Shown here one piece after another: positions 45,590-54,668 of a stretch of DNA of 64,000 nt. Each line of letters begins with the position of its first letter. Position 1 is the first letter of the stretch. Source of the DNA: Caulobacterales bacterium (lineage in GTDB: Bacteria > Pseudomonadota > Alphaproteobacteria > Caulobacterales > Caulobacteraceae); the NCBI GenBank assembly GCA_019510435.1, contig JAEKKJ010000006.1, positions 186,001-250,000 of the forward strand. Direction: 5' to 3'. The translations under genes and the position numbers were made by a program. The notes beneath the pieces are model-generated. The model searched no databases. It saw only the letters and a program-made list of their open reading frames with translations, and was not told where the DNA came from.

Positions 45590-46558
45590 CTAGCCCACCG
45601 GCGGAAGGTCGGCGCCGGACAGCAGCGCCTCGAAATAGGCGATGGTCGGCACGAGGCCCTCGCGGAGCGCCGTGGACGGCGCCCATCCGAGCACGGCGCG
45701 CGCCCGGGAGATGTCGGGCTGCCTCTGCCGCGGATCGTCCTCCGGCAGCGGACGCTCGACCAGCCGCGAGCGGCTGCCGGTCATCTCCAGAATCAGGCCC
45801 GCCAGGTCCCGGATCGTGCATTCGCTGGGCGTCCCGAGGTTGATCGGGCCGGTCACCTCCGGCGGCGTCTCCATCAACCGCACCAGGCCATCGACGAGGT
45901 CGTCCACGTAGCAGAACGAGCGCGTCTGGAGCCCGTCGCCATAGATCGCGATCGGCTCGCCCTTCAGCGCCTGGACGATAAAGTTGGAGACCACGCGTCC
46001 GTCGTCGGGGCGCATGCGTGGACCGTAGGTGTTGAAGATCCGCGCGACCTTGATCTCCAGGCGGTGCTGACGCCAGTAGTCGAAGAACAGCGTCTCGGCG
46101 CAGCGCTTGCCCTCGTCATAGCAGGAGCGCGGGCCAATCGGATTGACGTTGCCCCAGTAGTCCTCGGTCTGCGGATGCACCGTCGGATCGCCATAGACCT
46201 CCGAGGTGGAGGCCTGGAGGATCCGCGCCTTCAGCCGCTTGGCCAGGCCCAGGAGGTTGATCGCCCCATGCACGCTGACCTTCGTCGTCTGCACCGGGTC
46301 GAGCTGGTAGTGCACGGGGCTCGCCGGGCAGGCCAGGTTGTAGATCTGGTCCACCTCCACGTAGAGCGGGAAGGTGATGTCGTGCCGCATCAGCTCGAAG
46401 CGGGGATGCGACAGGAGCGGCGCCACATTGCTGCGCCGGCCGCTGGAGAAGTTGTCGAGGCACAGCACCTCGTGGCCCTCGGCCAGCAGGCGCTCGCACA
46501 GGAACGAGCCGATGAAGCCGCCGCCGCCGGTGACCAGGACCCGCCGCCCCGCTTGCAT
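45590..46558 (-). CDS. UDP-glucuronic acid decarboxylase (UDP-xylose synthase), extended SDR
   Basis: A 322-residue NAD-dependent SDR enzyme with the Rossmann motif [11 protein letters not shown] (residues 10-20), the catalytic Tyr147/Lys151 pair in YDEGK, and [16 protein letters not shown], the signature of the UXS branch. It converts UDP-glucuronate to UDP-xylose for surface polysaccharide synthesis. ATG 46558 is preferred because GGAGG lies seven bases upstream; an in-frame ATG at 46606 adds a non-homologous 16 residues. No other polysaccharide gene is adjacent. Confidence 0.9.
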   Translation of the reverse strand: MQAGRRVLVTGGGGFIGSFLCERLLAEGHEVLCLDNFSSGRRSNVAPLLSHPRFELMRHDITFPLYVEVDQIYNLACPASPVHYQLDPVQTTKVSVHGAINLLGLAKRLKARILQASTSEVYGDPTVHPQTEDYWGNVNPIGPRSCYDEGKRCAETLFFDYWRQHRLEIKVARIFNTYGPRMRPDDGRVVSNFIVQALKGEPIAIYGDGLQTRSFCYVDDLVDGLVRLMETPPEVTGPINLGTPSECTIRDLAGLILEMTGSRSRLVERPLPEDDPRQRQPDISRARAVLGWAPSTALREGLVPTIAYFEALLSGADLPPVG

Positions 46559-46650
46559 CCCGACCTCCCCCCGGGACTCGGCCCGACTCGGCATGGCGCC
46601 GGCCATACACGCGCGGTGACTTAGCCCGGGCGGGCGGCCGCTGTCAGGCC

Positions 46651-47433
46651 CTACTGCCCCCGGAAGGCCGGCGTCCGCTTCTCGTTGAAGCTGGCGACGC
46701 CCTCGCGGCGGTCCTCGGTGCGGAAGAGCTCATTGTAGACGGTGAGTTCCAGGTCCATGGCCTGCTTCAGGTCCAGGTCCAGGCCGCCATGCACCACGCG
46801 CTTCAGGCCGCGGACCGACAGGGGCGCGCGGCTGGCGATCTGGGCGGCGACGCCCAGCACCGTGTCCATCAGCGCCTCGGGCGGCGTGACCGCGCTGACT
46901 AGGCCCCAGTCCAGCGCCTGCTGGGCGGCGAACGGCGCAGCGGTGATCATGATCTCCAGGGCGCGGCGCGGGCCGACGGCGCGGGTCAGGAGCTGGGTGC
47001 CGCCGAGGCCGGGCATGATCCCCAGCCCCGCCTCGGGCAGGCCGAACCGCGCGCTCTCGGCGGCATAGGTGAAGTCGCAGGCCAGGCTCATCTCGCAGCC
47101 GCCGCCCATGGCCGCCCCCTGCACGGCGGCGATCACCGGGACCGGGCAGGCCAGCTGGGCGCGGATCATGGCCTCGAACAGGCGGTGCTGCTCGGCCCAG
47201 GCCTCGTCGGTCATGCCGTTGCGCTCCTTCAGGTCCGCTCCGGCCTGGAAGTGCTTGCCGGCGCCCGCCAGGATCACACAGCGCAGCGCCTCGTCCGCCC
47301 GCAGCCGGCTCCACGCGTCCAAGAGGTCGCGGCCCATCTGCGAAGAGAGCGCATTGGCGACCTCCGGCCGGTTGAAGGTGATGACCACCAGGCCCGGGTG
47401 GGCCTCGGCCACGATGATCGTCTCGTAGGTCAT
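46651..47433 (-). CDS. enoyl-CoA hydratase (canonical crotonase)
   Basis: A 260-residue crotonase with both hydratase glutamates in place: [13 protein letters not shown] and [18 protein letters not shown]. It hydrates trans-2-enoyl-CoA in beta-oxidation or branched-chain acid breakdown. AAGGGA precedes ATG 47433. The acyl-CoA dehydrogenase gene lies upstream on the same strand, and the two steps are consecutive, so they probably share a transcript. A 98-bp perfect inverted-repeat unit sits between them (47472-47569) and would form a strong hairpin in that mRNA. Confidence 0.93.
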   Translation of the reverse strand: MTYETIIVAEAHPGLVVITFNRPEVANALSSQMGRDLLDAWSRLRADEALRCVILAGAGKHFQAGADLKERNGMTDEAWAEQHRLFEAMIRAQLACPVPVIAAVQGAAMGGGCEMSLACDFTYAAESARFGLPEAGLGIMPGLGGTQLLTRAVGPRRALEIMITAAPFAAQQALDWGLVSAVTPPEALMDTVLGVAAQIASRAPLSVRGLKRVVHGGLDLDLKQAMDLELTVYNELFRTEDRREGVASFNEKRTPAFRGQ

Positions 47434-47471
47434 CTCGTCCCTTCCCTGCGCGCCGCAGGCGCCCTTTAAGA

Positions 47472-47569
47472 TGTCCACGAACCACACGAACCACACGAAC
47501 ACCCAAGCCACGAGGGCGGAGCGCCGCAGCCCTTTTCTTCGTTCGTGTGGTTCGTGTGGTTCGTGGACA
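47472..47569. repeat. perfect 29-bp inverted repeat pair (solo, gene-less relative of 48843-49275 element)
   Basis: Arms at 47472-47500 and 47541-47569 are exact reverse complements, with 40 bases between. Each arm is itself built of direct repeats of CACACGAAC. Eighteen bases, GTCCACGAACCACACGAA, are identical to the terminal repeats of the GxxExxY element at 48843-49275, and the remaining arm bases differ at three positions. The 40-bp interior has no trace of that gene. It lies between the acyl-CoA dehydrogenase stop and the crotonase start. A translation of this region (VHEPHEPHE, FVWFVWFVD) is an artefact of the repeat. Confidence 0.92.
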
Positions 47570-47594
47570 AATTCTCCTGGCGCTGCGCGCCGGG

Positions 47595-48749
47595 TCAGAA
47601 GCTCTTCGGCTGGCCCAGCACGTGGGTGGCCACGTGGCTGAGGATCAGATTCGTGGAGATGGGAGCCACCTGGTAGAGCCGCGTCTCGCGGAACTTGCGC
47701 TCGATGTCGTACTCCTCGGCGAAGCCGAAGCCGCCGTGGGTCTGCAGGCACATGTCGGCGGCGAACCAGCTGGCCTCGGAGGCCACCAGCTTGGCCATGT
47801 TGGCCTCGGTCCCGCAGGGCTCCCCCGCCTCGAACAGCGCCGCGGCCCTGTCCACCATCAGGCTGGCCGACGTCATCTGCACATAGGCCCGGGCCAGCGG
47901 GAACTGCACGCCCTGGTTCTCGCCGATGGGCCGGCCGAACACCACGCGGTCCTTGGCGTACTGGCTGGCGCGGTCGATGAAGAACCTGGCGTCGCCGATG
48001 CACTCCGACGCGATCAGGATCCGCTCGGCGTTCATCCCATCCAGGATGTATTTGAAGCCCTTGCCTTCCTCGCCGACCAGGTTCTCCGCCGGGACCTCCA
48101 GGTCCTCGAACAGCAGCTCGGTGGTGGCGTGGTTCAGCATGGTGCGGACGGGCGTGATCGTCAGGCCGTTCCCGCGCGCGGCGCGCATGTCCACCAGCAG
48201 CACGCTCATCCCCGCCGAGCTCTTCGCCTCGTCCCGCGGCGAGGTGCGGCAGAGCAGGACCATCAGGTCGGAGTGCTCGGCGCGGCTGATCCACAGCTTG
48301 CGGCCGTTGACGACATATTTGTCGCCGACCTTCCGGGCGAAGGTGGTGATCCGGGTGGTGTCGGTGCCGGCGTCCGGCTCGGTGACCCCGAAAGCCTGCA
48401 GCCGCAGCTCGCCGCTCGCCACCTTCGGCAGATAGGCCGCCTTCTGCGCCGGCGTGCCGTGCCGCAGCACCGTGCCCATGGTGTACATCTGGGCGTGGCA
48501 GGCGCCGCCGTTGCAGCCCGAGCGGTGGATCTCCTCCAGCACCGCGGTCGCCGCCCCGAGCCCCAGGCCTGAGCCCCCGAACTCCTCCGGGATCAGCACC
48601 GACAGGAACCCGGCCTCGGTCAGCGCCTGGACGAACGCCGTCGGATAGGCCCGCTCGCGGTCCAGCTCGCGCCAGTATTGGCCAGGAAACCGCGCGCACA
48701 GCTTGCGCACCGCCTCGCGGATCTCGGGAAAGCTCTCTTGGGTCACCAC
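47595..48749 (-). CDS. acyl-CoA dehydrogenase
   Basis: A flavoprotein of 384 residues with the acyl-CoA dehydrogenase three-domain layout: FGVTEPDAGTDTTRITT (FAD/substrate loop) and LQTHGGFGFAEEYDIERKFR, whose glutamate is the C-terminal catalytic base type. It oxidises acyl-CoA to enoyl-CoA and passes electrons to ETF and then ETF-QO (encoded at 6713-8389). Chain-length or branching preference cannot be read. Start GTG 48749 or GTG 48746, with AGAGAGG upstream. A small palindrome lies just upstream at 48767. Confidence 0.93.
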   Translation of the reverse strand: MVTQESFPEIREAVRKLCARFPGQYWRELDRERAYPTAFVQALTEAGFLSVLIPEEFGGSGLGLGAATAVLEEIHRSGCNGGACHAQMYTMGTVLRHGTPAQKAAYLPKVASGELRLQAFGVTEPDAGTDTTRITTFARKVGDKYVVNGRKLWISRAEHSDLMVLLCRTSPRDEAKSSAGMSVLLVDMRAARGNGLTITPVRTMLNHATTELLFEDLEVPAENLVGEEGKGFKYILDGMNAERILIASECIGDARFFIDRASQYAKDRVVFGRPIGENQGVQFPLARAYVQMTSASLMVDRAAALFEAGEPCGTEANMAKLVASEASWFAADMCLQTHGGFGFAEEYDIERKFRETRLYQVAPISTNLILSHVATHVLGQPKSF

Positions 48750-48766
48750 CCCTCTCTGCCACGCCG

Positions 48767-48781
48767 ACCCTGGGTCAGGGT
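48767..48781. promoter_or_regulatory. ACCCTG-GGT-CAGGGT palindrome upstream of acyl-CoA dehydrogenase gene
   Basis: Perfect 6-bp arms with a 3-bp centre, 18-32 bases before the GTG start. Next to it (48790-48820) is the only AT-rich stretch nearby, a plausible promoter for the leftward dehydrogenase-hydratase transcript. This would place the palindrome in the early transcript or promoter, where a TetR/GntR-type repressor could act. No regulator gene is adjacent. Confidence 0.35.
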
Positions 48782-48841
48782 AGACCGACGTCTATGTTCA
48801 TGTATTGTTCTGTTCTCTGAGGCGCGGCGAGGCCCTTCGAA

Positions 48842-49243
48842 ATGGTCCACGAACCACACGAAAAGCACGAACGGTTCCTGCACGGGGAGGAGGTCTTCCG
48901 CATTCAAGGGGCGGTGTTCGAGGTGAATCGGATACTCGGCGCCGGCTTTTTGGAAGCGATCTACCAGGAGAGCCTGGCGCTAGAGTTTAGGGCCCGCGGG
49001 ATTGAATTCGTCGAACAGCCGACACTCGCCGTCGACTATAAGGGGACACGGCTGCAACATGCCTATGTCCCGGATTTCATCTGCTTCGGCCGCGTGCTGG
49101 TGGAGCTGAAAGCGCTTGTCGCCCTCGCGCCCGAGCATCGGGCGCAAGTCCTCAACTACCTCAAGGCGGCCAAGCTGCGGGTCGGCCTGCTCGTGAACTT
49201 CGGATGCGCGCCCAAGGCGCGGGTCGAGCGGCTCATGATGTGA
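48842..49243 (+). CDS. GxxExxY family protein (PD-(D/E)xK nuclease-like)
   Basis: A 133-residue protein. GFLEAIY (Gly35, Glu38, Tyr41) is the family's name-giving motif. VPDFI (Asp78) followed by VELKAL (Glu88, Lys90) forms a PD...ExK pattern as in PD-(D/E)xK nucleases. The C-terminal part, QVLNYLKAAKLRVGLLVNFG, is the usual conserved end of the family. The first ten residues (MVHEPHEKHE) are encoded by the terminal inverted repeat, so the repeat provides the start codon; the conserved domain begins near residue 16. The family is widespread, often multi-copy, and as far as I know has no demonstrated function. Nuclease activity is inference from the motif only. Confidence 0.85.
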   Translation: MVHEPHEKHERFLHGEEVFRIQGAVFEVNRILGAGFLEAIYQESLALEFRARGIEFVEQPTLAVDYKGTRLQHAYVPDFICFGRVLVELKALVALAPEHRAQVLNYLKAAKLRVGLLVNFGCAPKARVERLMM

Positions 49244-49275
49244 TTGTTCGTGCTTTTCGTGTGGTTCGTGGACCA
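48843..49275. mobile_element. 433-bp element: GxxExxY gene bounded by perfect 30-bp terminal inverted repeats
   Basis: Left arm 48843-48872 and right arm 49246-49275 are exact 30-bp reverse complements. The gene between them nearly fills the unit: its ATG uses the first bases of the left arm and its stop lies two bases before the right arm. The arms share an 18-bp core with the solo pair at 47472-47569. I see no target-site duplication (flanks read CGAAA and GTTTT) and no transposase. The unit sits between divergent genes. The mobile nature is inferred from the flanking repeats and the second copy. Confidence 0.7.
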
Positions 49276-49366
49276 GTTTTCAAGGACGACTGAGCCAGGG
49301 TGCGGACTGGCCGGTGACACACGATGTGCAAGCCGCCATCCTCTCGCAAAATGAGGGAGGCTGACG

Positions 49367-51022
49367 ATGTCCGCGCTCAGCTATGTCCACGGGGCCAGTG
49401 ACAAGCCGCTGATCGGCAAGACGATCGGGGCCATGTTCGACGAGGCCTGCGCGGCCCATCCGGACGCGCTGGCGCTGGTGTCGCGTCACCAGGGCATCCG
49501 CTGGACCTACGGCGAGCTGAAGGCGCGGGTGGACGCCTTCGCCGCAGGGCTGCTGGCGCTGGGCCTGGAGCCGGGGGACCGGGTGGGCGTGTGGTCGCCG
49601 AACTGCGCGGAGTGGGTGATCACCCAGTACGCCACCGCCAAGGCCGGCCTGATCCTCGTGAACGTCAATCCGGCCTATCGCCTGAGCGAGGTGGAATACG
49701 CCCTGAACAAGGTGGGCTGCCGCGCGCTGGTGACCGCCGTTCGGTACAAGACCAGCGACTACCTCGGCATGGTGCGCGAGCTGCGCGAGGCCGGCCGGCT
49801 GCCGACGCTGGAGGCGGTGATCACGATCGGCGACGACCCGCACCGCGGCTGCCTCGCCTTCCCTCACGTCCTGGCCACCGCCAGCCGCGCCGACCGCGCC
49901 CGCCTCGCCGAGATCGGGCCGCAGCTGCAGTTCGACGATGCGATCAACATCCAGTTCACCAGCGGCACCACCGGCTTTCCCAAGGGCGCGACGCTCTCGC
50001 ACCACAACATCCTCAACAACGGCTTCTTCACGGGCGAAGCCATGGGCCTGAAGGCCGGCGACCGGGTGTGCATTCCGGTGCCGCTCTATCACTGCTTCGG
50101 CATGGTCATCGGCAATCTCGGTTGCCTCACCCACCTCGCCACGGTCGTCTACCCCAGCGAGGGGTTCGAACCGGTCAGCGCGCTGGAGGCCGTCGAGGCG
50201 GAGCGCTGCGTGGCCCTGTTCGGCGTGCCGACCATGTTCATCGCCATGCTGGGCCATCCCGAGTTCTCCCGCTTCGACCTGACGTCCCTGCGCACCGGCG
50301 CCATGGGGGGCTCGCCCTGCCCCATCGAGGTGATGCGCCAGGTGGTGGACCGGATGCACATGCCCGAGGTGACCAATGTCTATGGCATGACCGAGACCTC
50401 GCCCGTCAGCTTCCAGACCAGCACGGCGGACACGCTGGAACGGCGCGTGTCGACGGTTGGCCGCGTCCATCCGCACCTGGAGGCCAAGATCGTCGACGCC
50501 GACGGCCGGATCGTCCCCCGCGGGCAATCCGGCGAGATCTGCACCCGCGGCTATTCGGTGATGACCGGCTACTGGGGGGACCCCGAACGAACCGCCGAGG
50601 CGATCGACCCGGGCGGCTGGATGCACACCGGCGACCTGGGCGTCATCGACGCGGACGGCTACGGCAACGTCGTCGGCCGCATCAAGGACCTGGTGATCCG
50701 CGGTGGCGAGAACATCTATCCGCGGGAAGTGGAGGAGTTCCTCTACCGGCATCTCGCCATCCAGGACGTGCAGGTGATCGGCGTGCCCGACCGGAAGTTC
50801 GGCGAGGAGCTGTGCGCCTGGATCGTGCTCAAGCCCGGCGCGGCGCTCACGGAGGACGAGGTGAGATCGTTCTGCCAGGGGCAGATTGCGCACTACAAGA
50901 TTCCAAGGCACATCCGCTTCGTGGAAGGCTTCCCCACCACCGTCACGGGGAAGGTGCAGAAGTTTGCCATGCGCGAAGCCATGATCGCCGAACTTGACCT
51001 GATGCTGGAAAGAACGGCGTAG
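49367..51022 (+). CDS. AMP-binding acyl-CoA synthetase (medium/long-chain fatty-acyl-CoA ligase type)
   Basis: An ANL-superfamily ligase of 551 residues. The AMP-binding P-loop is [15 protein letters not shown] (about residue 202 on), the A5 motif is [10 protein letters not shown]7 is MHTGDLG, and the A10 catalytic lysine is in [11 protein letters not shown] near the C-terminus. It activates a carboxylic acid to its CoA thioester with ATP. The sequence is close to ACSF2/AtuH-type ligases. GAGGGAGG precedes the ATG. The carboxylase beta-subunit gene starts nine bases after its stop, so the activated acid may be a branched or terpenoid acid that is then carboxylated. Confidence 0.93.
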   Translation: MSALSYVHGASDKPLIGKTIGAMFDEACAAHPDALALVSRHQGIRWTYGELKARVDAFAAGLLALGLEPGDRVGVWSPNCAEWVITQYATAKAGLILVNVNPAYRLSEVEYALNKVGCRALVTAVRYKTSDYLGMVRELREAGRLPTLEAVITIGDDPHRGCLAFPHVLATASRADRARLAEIGPQLQFDDAINIQFTSGTTGFPKGATLSHHNILNNGFFTGEAMGLKAGDRVCIPVPLYHCFGMVIGNLGCLTHLATVVYPSEGFEPVSALEAVEAERCVALFGVPTMFIAMLGHPEFSRFDLTSLRTGAMGGSPCPIEVMRQVVDRMHMPEVTNVYGMTETSPVSFQTSTADTLERRVSTVGRVHPHLEAKIVDADGRIVPRGQSGEICTRGYSVMTGYWGDPERTAEAIDPGGWMHTGDLGVIDADGYGNVVGRIKDLVIRGGENIYPREVEEFLYRHLAIQDVQVIGVPDRKFGEELCAWIVLKPGAALTEDEVRSFCQGQIAHYKIPRHIRFVEGFPTTVTGKVQKFAMREAMIAELDLMLERTA

Positions 51023-51031
51023 GCAGGCCGC

Positions 51032-52624
51032 ATGAGGAAGCTCGTCTCCGCCGTCGATCCGGGATCGGCCGCCTTTTCCGCCAACGCCGAGGTCAACCGC
51101 GGCCTGGTGGAGGACCTGCGCAGCTACGTCGGCCAGGCCGCGCTGGGCGGGCCGGGCGAGAGCCGCAAGCGGCACACCGCGCGCGGCAAGCTCCTGCCGC
51201 GCGATCGGGTGATGCGCCTGCTGGACCCCGGCGCGCCGTTCCTGGAGATCGGCCAGCTGGCGGCCTTCGACCTCTACAACGGCGAGGCGCCGGCGGCGGG
51301 CCTGATCGCCGGCGTGGGGATGGTCAGTGGCCGCGAGGTGATGATCCTCGCTAACGACGCCACGGTGAAGGGCGGCGCCTATTTCCCGCTGACGGTGAAG
51401 AAGCATCTCCGCGCCCAGGAGATCGCCCTGCAGAACCGCCTGCCGTGCGTCTATCTGGTGGATAGCGGCGGCGCGAACCTGCCGCACCAGGCCGAGGTCT
51501 TCCCCGACCGCGAGCACTTCGGGCGCATCTTCTTCAACCAGGCGCGGATGAGCGGCGAGGGGATCGCCCAGATCGCCTGCGTCATGGGCTCGTGCACCGC
51601 CGGCGGCGCCTATGTGCCGGCCATGAGCGACGAGACGGTGATCGTCCGCAACCAGGGGACCATCTTCCTGGGCGGCCCGCCGCTGGTGAAGGCCGCCACC
51701 GGCGAGGTGATCAGCGCCGAGGAGCTGGGCGGGGCCGAGACCCACGGCCGCCGCTCCGGCGTGGTCGACCACGTGGCCGAGAACGACGAGCATGCGCTCT
51801 CGATCGTGCGCCGCATCGTCGCCAACCTGAACGGGGCCAAGACCCACGATCAGGTGCTCGCCGAGCCGGAGCCGCCGGCCTACGACCCGCAGGAGCTGTA
51901 CGGCGTCGTGCCCACCGACGTCCGCGCGCCCTATGACGTGCGCGAGGTGATCGCCCGCATCGTCGACGGCAGCCGGTTCGACGAGTTCAAGGCGCTCTAC
52001 GGCACGACGCTCGTCACCGGCTTCGCCCGCATCTGGGGCTACCCGGTGGCCATCCTGGCCAACAACGGCGTGCTGTTCTCGGAGAGCGCGCTGAAGGGCG
52101 CCCACTTCATCGAGCTGGCCTGCCAGCGGAAGATCCCGCTGGTCTTCCTGCAGAACATCTCGGGCTTCATGGTCGGCGGCAAGTATGAGGCCGGCGGCAT
52201 CGCCAAGGACGGGGCCAAGCTGGTCACGGCCGTGGCCTCGGCCGAGGTCCCCAAGTTCACGGTGCTGATCGGCGGCTCGTTCGGGGCCGGCAACTACGGC
52301 ATGTGCGGCCGGGCCTATTCGCCGCGGTTCCTGTGGACCTGGCCCAACAGCCGCATCAGCGTCATGGGCGGCGAGCAGGCGGCCGCCGTCCTGGCCACCG
52401 TCCACCGCGACGCCGACAAGTGGACGCCGGCCGAGGAAGAGGCCTTCAAGGCCCCGATCCGCCAGCGCTACGAGGACGAAGGCAACCCCTACTACGCCAC
52501 CGCCCGCCTCTGGGACGACGGCGTCATCGACCCGGCCCAGACCCGCGACGTCCTGGGCCTCTCCATCTCCGCCTCGCTGAATGCGCCCATCCCGCAGACG
52601 CGCTTCGGCGTGTTCCGGATGTGA
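51032..52624 (+). CDS. mccB: methylcrotonyl-CoA carboxylase-type carboxyltransferase beta subunit
   Basis: A biotin-dependent carboxyltransferase of 530 residues. [38 protein letters not shown] and [12 protein letters not shown] are characteristic of 3-methylcrotonyl-CoA carboxylase rather than acetyl- or propionyl-CoA carboxylases. It transfers the carboxyl group from biotin to a branched enoyl-CoA. Geranyl-CoA carboxylase is a close relative and cannot be excluded. The alpha subunit gene follows 166 bases downstream, across an inverted repeat. Confidence 0.9.
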   Translation: MRKLVSAVDPGSAAFSANAEVNRGLVEDLRSYVGQAALGGPGESRKRHTARGKLLPRDRVMRLLDPGAPFLEIGQLAAFDLYNGEAPAAGLIAGVGMVSGREVMILANDATVKGGAYFPLTVKKHLRAQEIALQNRLPCVYLVDSGGANLPHQAEVFPDREHFGRIFFNQARMSGEGIAQIACVMGSCTAGGAYVPAMSDETVIVRNQGTIFLGGPPLVKAATGEVISAEELGGAETHGRRSGVVDHVAENDEHALSIVRRIVANLNGAKTHDQVLAEPEPPAYDPQELYGVVPTDVRAPYDVREVIARIVDGSRFDEFKALYGTTLVTGFARIWGYPVAILANNGVLFSESALKGAHFIELACQRKIPLVFLQNISGFMVGGKYEAGGIAKDGAKLVTAVASAEVPKFTVLIGGSFGAGNYGMCGRAYSPRFLWTWPNSRISVMGGEQAAAVLATVHRDADKWTPAEEEAFKAPIRQRYEDEGNPYYATARLWDDGVIDPAQTRDVLGLSISASLNAPIPQTRFGVFRM

Positions 52625-52669
52625 GGGTCGAGATGGCGAAATTCCCGGCGCGCCAGCGCCATCAAGATT

Positions 52670-52754
52670 CAACCGCGGAAAACGCAGAAAACGCGGAAGG
52701 TCCTGCCCGACGGCGCAGCCTTCTCCTTCCGCGTCTTTCTGCGTTTTCCGCGGT
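52670..52754. repeat. long inverted repeat (30/31-bp arms) between carboxylase beta and alpha genes
   Basis: The left arm 52670-52699 begins AACCGCGGAAAACGCAGAAA; the right arm 52724-52754 is its reverse complement except for one inserted base. A 24-bp interior separates them. The sequence family is distinct from the CACGAACCACACGAA repeats but has the same build, and it sits inside an operon in the same way as 47472-47569. The 167-bp gap contains nothing else except the GGAGG ribosome site of the next gene. Confidence 0.85.
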
Positions 52755-52790
52755 TCAAACGACAGCGCCTATGGCGCGCGGAGGCGCTTG

Positions 52791-54668
52791 ATGTTCCGCT
52801 CCGTCCTGGTCGCCAATCGGGGTGAGATCGCCCGGCGCGTGTTCGCCACCGCCCGGCGGATGGGGATCGCCACCGTGGCGGTGTTCTCGGAGGCCGACGC
52901 GAACGCCGCCCATGTGCGCGACGCCGACCACGCCGTCCTCATCGGGCCGGCGGCGGCCCGCGAGAGCTACCTGGTTCCGGAGCGGATCATTGCCGCGGCC
53001 AAGGCCTCCGGCGCCGAGGCGATCCACCCTGGCTATGGCTTCCTCTCCGAGAACGCCGACTTCGCGGAAGCCGTGACGGCGGCCGGCCTGATCTGGATCG
53101 GCCCGCCACCCTCGGCGATCCGGGCCATGGGCCTGAAGGACGCGGCCAAGGACCTGATGGCCAAGGCCGGCGTGCCGGTGACGCCCGGCTATCTGGGCGC
53201 CGACCAGTCGCAGAAGACCCTGGCGCAGGAAGCCGCGCGCATCGGCTTCCCGGTGCTGATCAAGGCCGTGGCCGGCGGCGGCGGCAAGGGGATGCGGCTG
53301 GTGGAGTCCGCTGGCGATTTCGAGGCCGCCCTCGCCTCCTGCAAACGCGAGGCGGCGGCCAGCTTCGGCGACGACCGCGTCCTGCTGGAAACCTACGTCA
53401 CCCGCCCGCGGCACATCGAGGTGCAGGTGTTCGGCGACACGCACGGCGCCGTCGTCCACCTCTACGAGCGCGACTGTTCCCTGCAACGCCGCCACCAGAA
53501 GGTGATCGAGGAAGCGCCCGCCCCGGGGATGAGCGCCTCGGCCCGCGAGGCGGTCACCCAGGCCGCAGTGAAGGCCGCCCAGGCCGTGGGCTATGTCGGC
53601 GCGGGCACCGTGGAGTTCATCGCCGACGCCAGTGAGGGTCTGCGCGGCGACCGCATCTGGTTCATGGAGATGAACACCCGCCTGCAGGTCGAGCATCCGG
53701 TCACCGAGATGGTCACCGGCCTGGACCTGGTGGAATGGCAGTTCCGCGTCGCCGCCGGCGAGCCGCTGCCGCTGGCCCAGGACCAGATCGGCCTCACCGG
53801 CCATGCGGTGGAGGCCCGGCTCTATGCGGAGAACGCCGCCGCCGGCTTCCTGCCGTCGATCGGGACGCTGGAGGCCTTCAGCCTGCCCGACAATGTCCGC
53901 GTCGACACCGGCGTCGAGGAGGGTGACGCCATCACCCCCTTCTACGATCCGATGATCGCCAAGCTGATCGCCCATGCCGAGACCCGCGAGCAGGCGATTG
54001 CCGACCTGGCCGAGGCGTGCGCCGAGGCAGCGGTCTATCCGGTGAAGACCAACGCCGCCTTCCTGGTGCGCTGCCTGGAGAGCCCGGGCTTCATCGCCGG
54101 CGCCGTCGACACCGGCCTGATCGCCCGCGAGCTGGACGAGCTTACCGCCCCGCCCGAGCCCTCCGCCGAGGCCCTGGCCACGGCCGGTTGGGCGTTCCGC
54201 GAGGGCGTGGAGCGCCAGGCCGCCGGACCCTCGCCCGGGACGGACCTGAAGGGCTTCCGCCTCAACGCCCCACCGCAGGCCGCCACCCGGGTCTTCCTGG
54301 GCGCGACGGCCCTGGAGGCCCCGCTGGCCGACGAGCCCACCCGCATGCTCCACCTGCCCGACCCCGAGACCGTGGTGGTCTTCGAGATGGGCGAGGCCTT
54401 CGTCTTCCGCGACCATCCTCCGGCGGCCGACGAACAGGGCGGCGCCGGCGACGGCCACATCCGCGCCCCCATGCCGGGCAAGGTCACCCAGCTCTCGGTC
54501 AAGGCCGGGGACAAGGTGGCCAAGGGCCAGCCCCTCCTGGTCCTCGAGGCCATGAAGATGGAGCACGCCATGACCGCCCCCTTCGACGGCGTGGTCGAGG
54601 AAGCGCCCGTCGAGCTGGGCGCCCAGGTCAGCGAGGGCGCGCTGCTGGTAAGGCTCTCTGCAAGCTAG
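52791..54668 (+). CDS. mccA: methylcrotonyl-CoA carboxylase-type biotin carboxylase/BCCP alpha subunit
   Basis: A 625-residue protein with an N-terminal biotin carboxylase (ANRGEIARRV; ATP-grasp loop GGGGKGMRLV; biotin carboxylase motif MEMNTRLQVEHPVTE) and a C-terminal biotinyl domain whose acceptor is Lys589 in EAMKMEH. It carboxylates its own biotin using ATP and bicarbonate and feeds the beta subunit encoded upstream. ATG 52791 follows GCGCGGAGGCGCTTG. The stop overlaps the convergent thiolase stop by CTAG. Confidence 0.93.
   Translation: MFRSVLVANRGEIARRVFATARRMGIATVAVFSEADANAAHVRDADHAVLIGPAAARESYLVPERIIAAAKASGAEAIHPGYGFLSENADFAEAVTAAGLIWIGPPPSAIRAMGLKDAAKDLMAKAGVPVTPGYLGADQSQKTLAQEAARIGFPVLIKAVAGGGGKGMRLVESAGDFEAALASCKREAAASFGDDRVLLETYVTRPRHIEVQVFGDTHGAVVHLYERDCSLQRRHQKVIEEAPAPGMSASAREAVTQAAVKAAQAVGYVGAGTVEFIADASEGLRGDRIWFMEMNTRLQVEHPVTEMVTGLDLVEWQFRVAAGEPLPLAQDQIGLTGHAVEARLYAENAAAGFLPSIGTLEAFSLPDNVRVDTGVEEGDAITPFYDPMIAKLIAHAETREQAIADLAEACAEAAVYPVKTNAAFLVRCLESPGFIAGAVDTGLIARELDELTAPPEPSAEALATAGWAFREGVERQAAGPSPGTDLKGFRLNAPPQAATRVFLGATALEAPLADEPTRMLHLPDPETVVVFEMGEAFVFRDHPPAADEQGGAGDGHIRAPMPGKVTQLSVKAGDKVAKGQPLLVLEAMKMEHAMTAPFDGVVEEAPVELGAQVSEGALLVRLSAS

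Noticed and set aside
47434..47594. Protein extension reading VHEPHEPHE and FVWFVWFVD between dehydrogenase and hydratase
   Set aside because: It is the translation of the palindromic repeat; both flanking genes have good own starts and stops.
48838..49280. Conventional insertion sequence with target-site duplication
   Set aside because: Bases flanking the 30-bp arms (CGAAA left, GTTTT right) are not direct repeats and no transposase is encoded; the element may still be mobile by another route.
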